From NCBI GenBank assembly GCA_947494205.1, contig CANLUH010000005.1, forward strand, positions 248,001 through 312,000: a DNA stretch of 64,000 bases. The letters run 5' to 3'. The position numbers were made by a program, and so were the translations under genes. Positions 27,450 to 35,973 of the stretch are shown in pieces (position 1 is the stretch's first letter; each line of letters opens with the position of its first letter). This DNA comes from an uncultured Flavobacteriaceae bacterium. GTDB taxonomy: Bacteria; Bacteroidota; Bacteroidia; Flavobacteriales; Flavobacteriaceae. A model generated the notes under the pieces. That model made no database searches. It was given only the letters and a program-made list of their open reading frames with translations, and was not told where the DNA came from.

Positions 27450-28241
27450 TTAATACGCTTTTATAAAAGTTTGAAGATCTTTTAAGTTCCCGTTAAAGAC
27501 ATCAAAATCATTTTCTGTGCTATTAATATCATAATCATCAGATTTTTGCCAAAAACTCCAATCTTTATCTTCCCATACTGAGGGGGTAATTGGGGTGTCT
27601 GAAGTGGTATAATTAGCAATCCATAAAGGATAATTAGAAAACTCCGTTAGGGTTAAATAAGTATTTCCAGTGTTGTCATCGGTATAAATCATAGGTTTCC
27701 TATTTGTCTCTCTTTCAATAATGCTTAAAAAGCTTAATAGGTTATTTTGAATGTCAGAAATTGTTTGAGAAGCATCTATACCACCTTCTTCAAAATCAAC
27801 AATAGGAGTAATGTCTGTTGGTTTTAAATCTTTAATTGTATTTAAAAAATTAGTAGCCTGATCTTCTGGATTGTCGTCACTCATATAAAAATGATAAGCT
27901 CCTTTTATGAACCCGTTTTCAGAAATCATATCCCAATTATTTTTAAAGTCCGGGTCAGTATAGGTAATGCCTTGTGTCGCTTTACATATTATAAATTGTA
28001 TGCTATCGTTATTTCTACTTCTAGCCATAAAGTCTACTTCATCTCCTTGATAATGGGAGATATCTATACCATAAATGTATTTAACATCTTGTGTGTTAGT
28101 TTTTTTTAATGTTACGGTGTCTTTAGTCGTTACACTAGGTTTTGTTTCTTCTACAGTTGTTTCTTTTTTTGACTTGTTTGTTTGGCAGTTGAAAACTAAA
28201 AATACTAATAGTAGTGCTGCAAAATGAGATGGTTTTTTCAT
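27450..28241 (-). CDS. GH25-family lysozyme lipoprotein
   Basis: The 263-residue protein begins with a lipoprotein signal (MKKPSHFAALLLVFLVFNC; lipobox ends at Cys19). A Lys/Thr-rich linker to about residue 55 leads to a glycoside hydrolase 25 domain. The family's landmarks are in order: GIDISHYQG, FIICKATQG, GAYHFYM, TPIVDFEEGG with the catalytic acidic pair, KPMIYTD, LWIANY, and a C-terminal WSFWQKSDDYD then DFDVFNG. GH25 enzymes cleave the MurNAc-GlcNAc bond of peptidoglycan. Lipidation places it in the inner or outer membrane facing the periplasm, suiting wall turnover or attack on foreign wall fragments. It lies on the same strand as the giant operon but is separated from it by the DinB-like gene, so a link is only possible. 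Confidence 0.92.
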   Translation of the reverse strand: MKKPSHFAALLLVFLVFNCQTNKSKKETTVEETKPSVTTKDTVTLKKTNTQDVKYIYGIDISHYQGDEVDFMARSRNNDSIQFIICKATQGITYTDPDFKNNWDMISENGFIKGAYHFYMSDDNPEDQATNFLNTIKDLKPTDITPIVDFEEGGIDASQTISDIQNNLLSFLSIIERETNRKPMIYTDDNTGNTYLTLTEFSNYPLWIANYTTSDTPITPSVWEDKDWSFWQKSDDYDINSTENDFDVFNGNLKDLQTFIKAY

Positions 28242-28395
28242 TTTATTGATTTTAAATTAATAAACAGTGATAGTAATAAGCTGGGGTGTAGAAGTGTGCT
28301 TATAAAGAACAAGTTACATCTTTTTTTTATAAGAAAAAAGTGTTTAGATTATTATGTCTTGAGTGTAGAATATAATTTGTATGTTATTATTCTTA

Positions 28396-29643
28396 TTAAG
28401 AGGTTGCCTTTAGTAGTGCTTCTTTCTTTTTTTGAAGATATTCTTTTTCTTGACTATTTGTAACTGTTTCTAACGCTAAATCAATATTTATGATGGCTTT
28501 TTTTAATTGATTTGCGGCAGTATAATAATCGGCCAGAGTCCCATAATATAAATAAGCGCGCTGAGTAAAACTTTCAGGATTAAGATCGTTTAAATACTTT
28601 TTTGCTGTTTCTAAATCGTTGTTTTGTATACAAACCACAGCCATTGTTAATATATGTGTAGGCATAGGTTGTAAGTTGTTAAGGCATTGATACCAATGCA
28701 GTATTTTATCCCAATTAGTACTTTCAAAGGATGAAGCACGTATATGTTCTGCTGCAATAGCTGCTTCATAGTGATAGCAAGAAAAGGAATTGCTTTTTAC
28801 AGCTTTTGTCATCATGGTGTTGCCTAATTCAACTAATGGGAAATGCCATAAACTACGGTCTTGTGTTTTTAAATCTAAAATTTTATTATCTGTATTTATT
28901 TTAGAATCTAATCTTGCTGAATGAAAACAAAACAAAGCAAATAGTGCATAATTTTCTGATGTGCGCGTGTCTTCTTTCTTTAAGAGTAGTTGCGAGAGTC
29001 GCATAGCTTCACCACATAACTCTTTACGAACAAGCTGTTTTTTTTGATTAGAGTGAAACCCTTCATTAAAAATAAGATACAATACTTCCATAACACTTTC
29101 TAAGCGTTCTGGTAAGGCTTTACCTTGTGGTATTTTGAATTGTAATTTGTTGTTTTGTATTGCTTTTCGGGCACGAGATAATCGTTTTTTTATAGTATCT
29201 TCTTTAGTTAAAAGTGCAGAAGCAATTTCTTTTGTATTAAACCCAGAGACTGTTTTTAGTGCAAAGGCAATACGGTCTTTAGCGTGTAGTTTTGGGTGAC
29301 AGGCGGTAAAAATCATACGCAGTTGCGCATCTTCAATTTCACTATCTAGAAATAAATCTTTAATGGTTATGGCTTCTATACCGCATTTAAGACTAGGAAT
29401 GTGTTTTTTCTCGGCACTTATTTTTCTTAAAATGTCTAAAACTCTATTTTTTGCAGCTTGTGTTAACCAAGCTTCTGGATGCTCTGGCTGTTGTTTTCGC
29501 CAACTAATACTGGCTTTAATAAAGGTGTCTTGTACGGCATCTTCAATAATTTCAAGATGTGTTAAACCAAAAATGCGTGTTAAAACAGAGACCATCTTTC
29601 CGCTATGGTGGCGAAAAAGATGGTCTATCAGTTTTGTTTTCAT
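28396..29643 (-). CDS. ECF42-type RNA polymerase sigma factor with C-terminal helical extension
   Basis: A 415-residue sigma factor. Region 2 is near residues 5-75 (DHLFRHHSGKMVSVLTRIFG, VQDTFIKASISWR, PEAWLTQAAKNRVLDILR). Region 4 is near 110-165 (IAFALKTVSGFNTKEIASALLTKEDTIKKRLSRARKAI). The remaining 240 residues are a TPR-like helical extension (LPERLESVMEVLYLIFNEGFH), which defines the ECF42 group. There is no anti-sigma gene; members of this group are paired with YCII/DGPF proteins, and one lies directly upstream (18-base gap). I chose the ATG at 29643 over a TTG two codons earlier. Target genes cannot be told from the window. Confidence 0.92.
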   Translation of the reverse strand: MKTKLIDHLFRHHSGKMVSVLTRIFGLTHLEIIEDAVQDTFIKASISWRKQQPEHPEAWLTQAAKNRVLDILRKISAEKKHIPSLKCGIEAITIKDLFLDSEIEDAQLRMIFTACHPKLHAKDRIAFALKTVSGFNTKEIASALLTKEDTIKKRLSRARKAIQNNKLQFKIPQGKALPERLESVMEVLYLIFNEGFHSNQKKQLVRKELCGEAMRLSQLLLKKEDTRTSENYALFALFCFHSARLDSKINTDNKILDLKTQDRSLWHFPLVELGNTMMTKAVKSNSFSCYHYEAAIAAEHIRASSFESTNWDKILHWYQCLNNLQPMPTHILTMAVVCIQNNDLETAKKYLNDLNPESFTQRAYLYYGTLADYYTAANQLKKAIINIDLALETVTNSQEKEYLQKKKEALLKATS

Positions 29644-29661
29644 TGTCAAGTTAAAGATACG

Positions 29662-30009
29662 TTAACGGTCAAAAACCATAATTTCACGGATTTCTACGGT
29701 ACCTCCTAAATCGTAATCTGGGAAATCTTGAGCGATGTCTTGTACAGCATCAAAATCCTTTGCAGCTACTGTATAATAACCTCCAACAATTTCTTTAACC
29801 TCTGCAGACGTTAAATCTGTAACTGTACGATTTTCTCCAACAATGCGGCGCATGTTTGGGGTTAAGGCTTCGCCTCCTCTTAAAATTCCTGCTTCTTCCA
29901 TTTTTTGTCCCCAAGCAAACCATTTTCCCATTCTGTTTTGAAGTTCTTCTGGTGAAAGTCCTAAATCGGCATAATCTGCACCGACAAAAATCATCATAAA
30001 TTCTTTCAT
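29662..30009 (-). CDS. YCII (DGPF)-domain protein partnered with the ECF sigma factor
   Basis: The 115-residue small protein has a single YCII-related domain: MKEFMMIFVGADYADLGLSPEEL at the start, then MGKWFAWGQKMEEAGIL, a VTDLTSAEVKEIVGGYYTVAA segment, and a TVEIREIMVFDR end. These are ferredoxin-like alpha-beta folds. Their biochemical role is open, although they are consistently encoded beside ECF42 sigma factors and are thought to belong to the same regulatory unit. Here the gene is transcribed first and the sigma factor follows after 18 bases, which suggests a two-gene operon. Confidence 0.9.
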   Translation of the reverse strand: MKEFMMIFVGADYADLGLSPEELQNRMGKWFAWGQKMEEAGILRGGEALTPNMRRIVGENRTVTDLTSAEVKEIVGGYYTVAAKDFDAVQDIAQDFPDYDLGGTVEIREIMVFDR

Positions 30010-30156
30010 AATTTTATGTTTTAAGTTGTTTTACACTATTAAGACGTTTGTACTATTATATAGGGGGACACTTTTTTAAATTATTTTAAAACTAATAGAT
30101 TTTATTTATAAAAATAACTTTTAGTACCAAATATAATTATGATTCTAAAAAAAACT

Positions 30157-30816
30157 TTAGGGTAAAAAGAATGAAGCATAATTTATCCATAATATTCCAC
30201 TAAAAAATAATCCAATAATACCAGCTATAATAAATTGTTTGCGATATTTATTAGAAACTTTATATATAAGCCAGATAATAATGAATAGACTTATTATTTG
30301 GAAAGCTATTACCGATGTTGCTAATGGCAGATTGTAGTATTTAAGTAAATCTGCTTCAACGCACCACATACCTCCCGGTAAAATAAACGTTTCTAAGCTT
30401 GTAAGTACATATCTCATAAAAAGAAAACTCATAAATAACCCCAACCAATATAATGGGGAGAGTTTTTCTTTTCGTCTCTGAGTTAAAAATAGTACCATTC
30501 CCAATATAGATAATAATATTGTAAATAATAGAGCAGTACCTTCTATTTTAGCTCTATCTTTTGTTACTGTTTTCAGGAGTTCAAGCCGTTTGGTAGTTTT
30601 TATTAGTTCAGTATCAGTACTTTTATAGTTGTCAGAAAGTGTATTAAATTTATTATCTAAGTCCTCTTTCCAGAACTCTGTTCTAAAAACTCCCTCATTA
30701 TACGAGCCATAATATCCTATTGATTTTGCTGTATTTATTCTAACAATTTCAATGGTATAGGTTCCAAGTATGCCTAACACAGTAAAACCAAGAATAAATA
30801 AGAGTGTACTTTTCAA
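30157..30816 (-). CDS. Hypothetical five-helix membrane protein
   Basis: The 219-residue protein has a first hydrophobic helix at 4-24, then a hydrophilic and probably coiled region (about 45-90, with DNKFNTLSDNYKSTDTELIKTTKRLELLKTV). Four more transmembrane helices lie at about 93-112, 123-140, 163-185 and 195-217. The start is a TTG at 30814-30816 with an in-frame stop shortly upstream; no ATG is available before the second helix, so TTG is the best start. I do not recognise the family. The extra-membrane loop after helix one could be a periplasmic sensor-like or scaffold segment. It is probably an independent gene, 48 bases after the hydroxylase stop. Confidence 0.65.
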   Translation of the reverse strand: MKSTLLFILGFTVLGILGTYTIEIVRINTAKSIGYYGSYNEGVFRTEFWKEDLDNKFNTLSDNYKSTDTELIKTTKRLELLKTVTKDRAKIEGTALLFTILLSILGMVLFLTQRRKEKLSPLYWLGLFMSFLFMRYVLTSLETFILPGGMWCVEADLLKYYNLPLATSVIAFQIISLFIIIWLIYKVSNKYRKQFIIAGIIGLFFSGILWINYASFFLP

Positions 30817-30863
30817 AATAATGGTCTAAAGTTGTATTTCAATTTTATTACTTTATTTAGCTA

Positions 30864-31460
30864 TTATTGACTACTGGAAATAATGTTTCTAATCCAGTCA
30901 TTAGGCCTCATGTCTATAGTTAAATTTACACGTTCTGTGTTCCCGTTATTATTAACTTTATGTGGATCGGTTAATCTTAAATACCAACACTCACCAGGTA
31001 GCATAGGGACCTGTGTTCCGTTTAAAAAGAATTCAATATTTTCTTTATTAAGAATAGGGATAGTTAAGCGTATAACAGATTTATCTATTTCTAAGCCTAA
31101 TGTAGGATCTGTGTGTTCTTGTACTACCGATTTTGGTGCTAAGCGGAGAAGCCTAATTAAAGTTACATCTGTATGTTCTTTAAATGTATTTATTACACTT
31201 GCTAAATAGGGAGACTGTTTTAGTTCTGGTGTATCCAGCCAATCACACCAAGAACCATCTGCATAATCATTTGCTGGAGGAGGGAAAGGAATTGATGTGT
31301 CTACCAAGTGTGCTGGAGCACGTAGTTGAATAACATTATAATACTCAAAGTGTTTTAATTTTAATGCTTCAAATTCAGCTAACATTTTATTAACATCGAA
31401 TGTAAAAGGTAATTTTATGCGGTCTCCAAATTGTGTTTTTGGTTCTTTTATATTTGTCAT
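30864..31460 (-). CDS. Aspartyl/asparaginyl beta-hydroxylase-like 2-oxoglutarate oxygenase
   Basis: The 198-residue protein carries the metal-binding signature of the aspartyl/asparaginyl beta-hydroxylase family: VQEHTDPTLG gives the His-x-Asp pair, and DPHKVNNNGNTERVNLTID supplies the distal His and the 2-oxoglutarate Arg. A double-stranded beta-helix pattern surrounds them (VIRLTIPILN; CWYLRLTD). There is no signal peptide, so it works in the cytoplasm. Substrates of such small bacterial members are mostly unknown; free amino acids, peptides or sugars have all been proposed for relatives. No neighbour indicates the substrate here. Confidence 0.85.
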   Translation of the reverse strand: MTNIKEPKTQFGDRIKLPFTFDVNKMLAEFEALKLKHFEYYNVIQLRAPAHLVDTSIPFPPPANDYADGSWCDWLDTPELKQSPYLASVINTFKEHTDVTLIRLLRLAPKSVVQEHTDPTLGLEIDKSVIRLTIPILNKENIEFFLNGTQVPMLPGECWYLRLTDPHKVNNNGNTERVNLTIDMRPNDWIRNIISSSQ

Positions 31461-31531
31461 AATAGCGTTAAATTTTATAGTATATAATTAGAGTAGACTA
31501 ATATACTAAAAAAAAGATTTTTTTGTTTTAC

Positions 31532-32212
31532 TTATAGGTTAACATACCAGTTAATAACAGCAAAGAAACGGCTTCTGTTATCATTATTAACAAAACCGTT
31601 GTTTCTATATTCTATACCCAATTCTATTTTGTTATTATCTGAAAATACATAGCCTAGATTCGGATTTATTCTATATTCTAAATCGTATATATTTCCTGTA
31701 AAACTATTAACATATTCATTATTTAATTTTAAATAATATTCTTTATTATCTATAGTTAAGCCGTTTAGTGCTTTATTAAAAGTAATTCTGTAACGTACAC
31801 GTATTTCTGTAGATTCTGTTTTGCTAAAGGTTTGGTCTGTACGTATTCTATGTGCTAATTTAAAATTATTAAAATTTGAAACCAATGTAAATTGCTGAAT
31901 GGCTCTTTGCTTTGTTTCTCCCTCTGTAATACGCAATAAAAACCCCACTGCTAAAGTATTGTTTAGACCTACTTTTTTTGAAAGATTGAAGGCAACATCT
32001 GTATGTACATATTCATATTTGCTAATGCTTTCTTCTTTAAAAACACCTGTTTTAAATAATTGCCTAAATTCTGTTTTTAAGTTTAATTTCCAATTGTTTT
32101 TTAGTGATTTACTAATGTTTAAGCTAGGTAATGTGCCTATTTGATATTTTGCTTGACTGTAGTTTTTTGTAGCGAAAAATATAAGTAAGATAATAAAGTA
32201 ATACTTTTTCAT
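31532..32212 (-). CDS. DUF2490-family outer-membrane-type protein
   Basis: The 226-residue protein starts with a Sec signal peptide (MKKYYFIILLIFFATKNYSQA, cleavage near residue 20). The mature part alternates short hydrophobic strands and charged turns (YEYVHTDVAFNLSKKVGLNN; HRIRTDQTFSKTESTEIRVRYRITF; KIELGIEYRNNG) and ends in an aromatic-hydrophobic strand (FFAVINWYVNL), as expected of an outer-membrane beta-barrel. DUF2490 proteins are widespread in Bacteroidota without assigned function. The gene follows the PepSY-like gene by 2 bases, so the two form an operon in which a periplasmic protein and a barrel are made together. Confidence 0.8.
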   Translation of the reverse strand: MKKYYFIILLIFFATKNYSQAKYQIGTLPSLNISKSLKNNWKLNLKTEFRQLFKTGVFKEESISKYEYVHTDVAFNLSKKVGLNNTLAVGFLLRITEGETKQRAIQQFTLVSNFNNFKLAHRIRTDQTFSKTESTEIRVRYRITFNKALNGLTIDNKEYYLKLNNEYVNSFTGNIYDLEYRINPNLGYVFSDNNKIELGIEYRNNGFVNNDNRSRFFAVINWYVNL

Positions 32213-32214
32213 AG

Positions 32215-32787
32215 TTAAAACTCTAAGTGGTCAGTGTTTTTTAAAATTATTTTAGAGTTTTTTTCGAAATTACCTTTAGCGTTAAAGGTAAACTCATAAA
32301 GGTTTTTAGAAGTTTGAGTTTTTCCTTTTATAATTAATTCGTATTTGGTAGTAATATTGTCTTTTAGAAGATTATTGTTTTTTAAAGCGGTTAAAACGTT
32401 TTTTGGAGTGCCAGAATATTGAATTTGAATTTTTTGAATTTTATACCTTAAGAATACGGATTTCAAATGCTTGTTAATAGCGTCTTTTACAGATTTTGGT
32501 AGTGTTTTATAATGAATTTCAATTTCTACATCTTCTAATTGTCCTGAGGTGTCAAATTCTATACTATATTTTTTAGAATTATATTTTGTTTTAGCTTCAA
32601 TAGATTGTGTTTTTAGGCCTTCTTCTAAATACCATTTTACTTTTTTAGATGGTGTTAGTTTAAAAACAAATGCTTTGGCTATTTGTGGTACATTTTCAAT
32701 AGTAATTCTCGATTCTTTTTCGAATTTATTTTGTGAAAATACTAAAGAGGATAAAATAAATAATGATAGAAATAGAATGTTCTTCAT
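32215..32787 (-). CDS. Secreted PepSY-like domain protein
   Basis: The 190-residue protein is read from the ATG at 32787, which gives a clean signal peptide (MKNILFLSLFILSSLVFSQN). An ORF extension 20 codons upstream would bury this signal, so I reject that start. Two PepSY/BLIP-like alpha-beta repeats follow. One has IENVPQIAKAFVFKLTPSKK, YSIEFDTSGQLEDVEIEIHY and the helix LPKSVKDAINKHL. The second, more degenerate, has the helix PKNVLTALKNNN and the strand YEFTFNAKGNF. Related domains inhibit proteases or act in periplasmic sensing. It is transcribed with the DUF2490 barrel gene and divergently from csaA, 42 bases away. Confidence 0.75.
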   Translation of the reverse strand: MKNILFLSLFILSSLVFSQNKFEKESRITIENVPQIAKAFVFKLTPSKKVKWYLEEGLKTQSIEAKTKYNSKKYSIEFDTSGQLEDVEIEIHYKTLPKSVKDAINKHLKSVFLRYKIQKIQIQYSGTPKNVLTALKNNNLLKDNITTKYELIIKGKTQTSKNLYEFTFNAKGNFEKNSKIILKNTDHLEF

Positions 32788-32829
32788 TTTAGTTTTTATA
32801 ACAAAGATAATTATTAGTATTTTTAAAGT

Positions 32830-33165
32830 ATGAGTAATACAATACAATTTGAAGATTTTACTGCTGTAGATTTACGAGTAGGGACTATTGTAGAAGTCAA
32901 TGATTTTCCTGAAGCTAGAAATCCAGCTTACCAATTAACAATAGATTTTGGAGATTTAGGTGTTAAAAAAACGTCTGCACAAATAACAACACTTTATACA
33001 AAAGAAATGTTATTAAATAGACAGATAGTTGCTGTAGTTAATTTTCCTAAAAAGCAAATTGCAAAATTTATGAGCGAATGCTTGGTCTTAGGTGCTGTGA
33101 ATGGCAAGGATGTTATATTATTAAATCCTGATACTCCTGTTAAAAACGGAGCAACTGTTAACTAG
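32830..33165 (+). CDS. csaA: CsaA-type tRNA-binding-domain chaperone
   Basis: The 111-residue single OB-fold protein shows the EMAP/CsaA pattern: FEDFTAVDLRVGTIVEVNDFPEARNPAY, then LTIDFGDLGVKKTSAQITTLY, VVNFPKKQIAKFMSECLVLG and a final hydrophobic NPDTPV loop. It matches the full usual length of CsaA. CsaA binds tRNA and unfolded proteins and was described as an export-related chaperone in Bacillus. The gene is compact: it starts 42 bases from the divergent PepSY-like gene and its stop overlaps the convergent histidine kinase gene by 8 bases. Confidence 0.9.
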   Translation: MSNTIQFEDFTAVDLRVGTIVEVNDFPEARNPAYQLTIDFGDLGVKKTSAQITTLYTKEMLLNRQIVAVVNFPKKQIAKFMSECLVLGAVNGKDVILLNPDTPVKNGATVN

Positions 33166-35371
33166 TAACTAAATTTATATTCTTTAAAATAGTAGTAAAG
33201 AATTGTGAGTTATCATAAGGTTTTAGTATAATATCATTCATACCCACCAACATTATTTTCTCTCTTACTTCTTCTGCTTCTACAGCTGTTAAAGCTACAA
33301 TAGGTGTTTGAGTGTTAAATAGACGTATTGCTTTAGTGGCTTCATAGCCATCCATAACTGGCATATTAATATCCATTAAAATTAATTGATAGTTATTAGC
33401 TTTAGATAGTTCTATGGCTTCTTCTCCATTATTTGCAACATCGCATTGAAATTGTTTTGTTTCTAAAATCTTTCGTGTTATTTTTTGATTGATTTTATTA
33501 TCGTCTACAATAAGAATTTTACACCCTTTAAAGCACATATCGTCTTCTTCTGTAGTAATACTATCATTATTTTTAGCTCTTTTTATAGAAAGGTTTGCTT
33601 CTAAAGGTAAAATAAAGCTAAAGGCAGCACCTTTATTAGGTTCACTTTTAAGTTCTATGGTACTATCGTGAAGTGCTAATAATTTAACAACAATAGGAAG
33701 TCCTAGACCTGTACCTTGGTAATTATAGTTTTTATTTTGAACTTGAGAAAATTCGTCGAAAATCGTTTTTTGTTTTTCTAAAGGAATTCCAATGCCGTCG
33801 TCTTTTATTGTAAATTGAGACATGTATTTACCGTCTGAAGTCAACTCAACAAGTTTTATCGAAACCCAAATAGTACCATTTTCATTAAACTTAACAGCAT
33901 TGCCAATAAGATTCATTAATATTTGAGACAGTCTAATGGAATCTCCAATAAGTGCATTAGGTATCATTGGGTCTATATTGGTAATTAACGTATTGTTATT
34001 TTGCTCTAGAATAAAAGCAAAAGAGTTAGTAATACTATTTAGTAGCGTATCTAATTTATATGGTATTTTTTCTAGCTTTATACCATTATTTTCCATTTTA
34101 CTAAGCATTAATACATCGTTAATTAAAGCCAATAAGTAATCAGCAGAAAATTTTAGAGATTTTAAATCGGTTTTATGGACTTCGTTAAGTGTTTTGTCTT
34201 CCAGTAAAATAGAAGACAAGCCAATAACACCATATAAAGGTGTTCTTATTTCATGGCTTACAGTAGAGAAAAACTTAGCTTTAAGTTTAGATAAGTGTTC
34301 TGCTTTATCTTTTGCATCTGTTAATTCTTGGTTTTTTTTAGATAATGCATCAATATACTTTTTTCGATTTTTTGCAAGTCCAAATATAGCAGCTAGACCA
34401 ATTAACAAAATAACAGATAATATTATGGATATAGTATTTAAGACCCTTTGTTTTTCTACATAACTAACTGATTTTTTTTGTTCTTCTAGAGCTGCCTTAA
34501 TTTTGTTTTGATAGCTTTCAAATTCAAACTTAGCATTAGTCTCTGCTAATAAAACATCCTTTTCAATAGTATTTAATGCTTTATCTGTTTCGTTTTTTCT
34601 TTTTAAAAAATAATTTGCTTTACTTAAATTATTGGTGTTTTCGTATGCTATAGCTAAATGATTACTAATTCTAGAAAATTGTTTTAAATACTTTTGCTCA
34701 GCTAACCCTTTTTTCTCTTCTAAAATAGCTATCGCGTTATTATAATCGCCAACAGCATTATAATAACGCCCAAATAAAATGTCTAAATTAATATATAACA
34801 ATTCGTGACGTAATTGTATTTTAGATAATTCTTTAGCCTTTAATAAATAGGGATATGCTTTTTCTGGTTGATTTAAAGTAAGATAAGCATTACCAATATT
34901 CATGTGTTCAGGAACAGGAGGGGAGAAGTTAGGATTATTGTTATAAATAGATATGGCCTTATTGTAATAGCCAATGAGTTCTATATAATTATCTTTAGTT
35001 ACAGTTTGTATATTGGCAATATCATTATAAGCCCAAGCAATTAAACTATCAGATTTTGTTTCTATAGCTTTATCTAAAGCTTGCTTTGTGTATAGATTAG
35101 CTTTACCAGTATCTTTAATTAAATGATGGATAAACCCTAATTCTATTAGTCCTCTAAATTCATAATAATCATTATTACTTTTTTTTGCTTCTTCAATAAG
35201 TTTGTAAGTATCTTTTATAGCATCAGAATACTTGTAATTATATACAGAATCTTTAATTTGTTTTTTTAGAAGCTCTAAATTTTCAGTAGAATATACTGTA
35301 CTATTTTGCGATAAAAGCTTACTGTGTACCAAGCAGGCAACAGCTATTAGTAGGAGAGTTGGATAGCGCAT
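33158..35371 (-). CDS. Hybrid sensor histidine kinase with periplasmic TPR sensor and receiver domain
   Basis: A 737-residue one-protein two-component system. A signal-like N-terminus (MRYPTLLLIAVACLVHSKLL) precedes a periplasmic TPR region to about 300. A transmembrane helix (TISIILSVILLIGLAAIFGL) lies near 310-330. HisKA follows, with its phospho-His near 373 in FSTVSHEIRTPLYG. The HATPase has NLIGNAVKFN (N box), a DDGIGIP G box and GTGLGLPIV. A C-terminal receiver has VDDNKINQ and the phospho-Asp near 666 in LILMDINMPVMDGY, with the conserved Lys in ILKPYD. There is no DNA-binding output domain, so phosphate must pass to another regulator or the receiver must regulate the kinase. The stop overlaps csaA by 8 bases. 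Confidence 0.94.
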   Translation of the reverse strand: MRYPTLLLIAVACLVHSKLLSQNSTVYSTENLELLKKQIKDSVYNYKYSDAIKDTYKLIEEAKKSNNDYYEFRGLIELGFIHHLIKDTGKANLYTKQALDKAIETKSDSLIAWAYNDIANIQTVTKDNYIELIGYYNKAISIYNNNPNFSPPVPEHMNIGNAYLTLNQPEKAYPYLLKAKELSKIQLRHELLYINLDILFGRYYNAVGDYNNAIAILEEKKGLAEQKYLKQFSRISNHLAIAYENTNNLSKANYFLKRKNETDKALNTIEKDVLLAETNAKFEFESYQNKIKAALEEQKKSVSYVEKQRVLNTISIILSVILLIGLAAIFGLAKNRKKYIDALSKKNQELTDAKDKAEHLSKLKAKFFSTVSHEIRTPLYGVIGLSSILLEDKTLNEVHKTDLKSLKFSADYLLALINDVLMLSKMENNGIKLEKIPYKLDTLLNSITNSFAFILEQNNNTLITNIDPMIPNALIGDSIRLSQILMNLIGNAVKFNENGTIWVSIKLVELTSDGKYMSQFTIKDDGIGIPLEKQKTIFDEFSQVQNKNYNYQGTGLGLPIVVKLLALHDSTIELKSEPNKGAAFSFILPLEANLSIKRAKNNDSITTEEDDMCFKGCKILIVDDNKINQKITRKILETKQFQCDVANNGEEAIELSKANNYQLILMDINMPVMDGYEATKAIRLFNTQTPIVALTAVEAEEVREKIMLVGMNDIILKPYDNSQFFTTILKNINLVTS

Positions 35372-35453
35372 AGTTTAGTTGTTGATTGTCTAATTTGCTT
35401 ATAATCAATTGTTAAGTTAAAGAGAGACTAACATATACTAGAGATTAATATAC

Positions 35454-35483
35454 AAAAAAACCGTTACTAATAGGTAGTAACGG
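35454..35483 (-). terminator. Terminator of the DUF3276 gene
   Basis: The stem CCGTTACTA (35461-35469) with TAGTAACGG (35475-35483) around a five-base loop is followed, in the minus direction, by seven T's (A's at 35454-35460). It lies 25 bases past the stop at 35508. Confidence 0.85.
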
Positions 35484-35507
35484 CTTAGTTATTTTGAGTA
35501 TTACACT

Positions 35508-35900
35508 CTATATGTCGTCGAAATCGATATCTGTAAAGCGACTTTCAGCAGTTTCTGTAGTAGGTGCTTCAGTCTTTGTCTCTACAGGACTATCATATTC
35601 TTTTTTAAAGTCTTTTTGGTGGCGATCGCTAATAACTTCATCTCCTTTCTCAGAAATAACATAATCTGTCATTTCTTGGAGAATACTATTAAACTCTCTA
35701 AAATCTTCTTTGTATAGATAGATTTTATGTTTTTTGTAATGAAACGATCCATCATCATTAGTAAACTTTTTACTCTCAGTAATCGTTAAATAATAATCCC
35801 CTGCTTTTGTAGATCTTACATCAAAGAAATACGTACGTCTCCCAGCTCTTAAAACTTTAGAGTAAATCTCCTCTTTCTCCATCATCTCGTTATTGTGCAT
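35508..35900 (-). CDS. DUF3276 / PUR-alpha-like nucleic-acid-binding protein
   Basis: This 130-residue protein has a single PUR-type repeat: EEIYSKVLRAGRRTYFFDVRS, then GDYYLTITESKKF, HKIYLYKEDFREFNSILQEM and an acidic, low-complexity tail ending DIDFDDI. Members of this Bacteroidota and spirochaete family bind single-stranded DNA or RNA. The annotated ATG gives MHNNEMMEKEEIY; a start at the sixth or seventh codon (MMEKEE or MEKEE) would give the same domain and may be the true one. The gene stands alone with its own terminator. Confidence 0.88.
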   Translation of the reverse strand: MHNNEMMEKEEIYSKVLRAGRRTYFFDVRSTKAGDYYLTITESKKFTNDDGSFHYKKHKIYLYKEDFREFNSILQEMTDYVISEKGDEVISDRHQKDFKKEYDSPVETKTEAPTTETAESRFTDIDFDDI

Positions 35901-35973
35901 CGTTTTTTTGATTTTTATAGTTATGTTATTAATAGACTCAAAAATCTAAAAAAAAATGAAACCATACAACAAA

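Noticed and set aside
27450-28241. GH25 lysozyme as the lysis gene of the giant operon
   Set aside because: It carries a lipoprotein signal, is separated by another gene on the opposite strand, and looks like a resident envelope enzyme; no evidence of joint expression.
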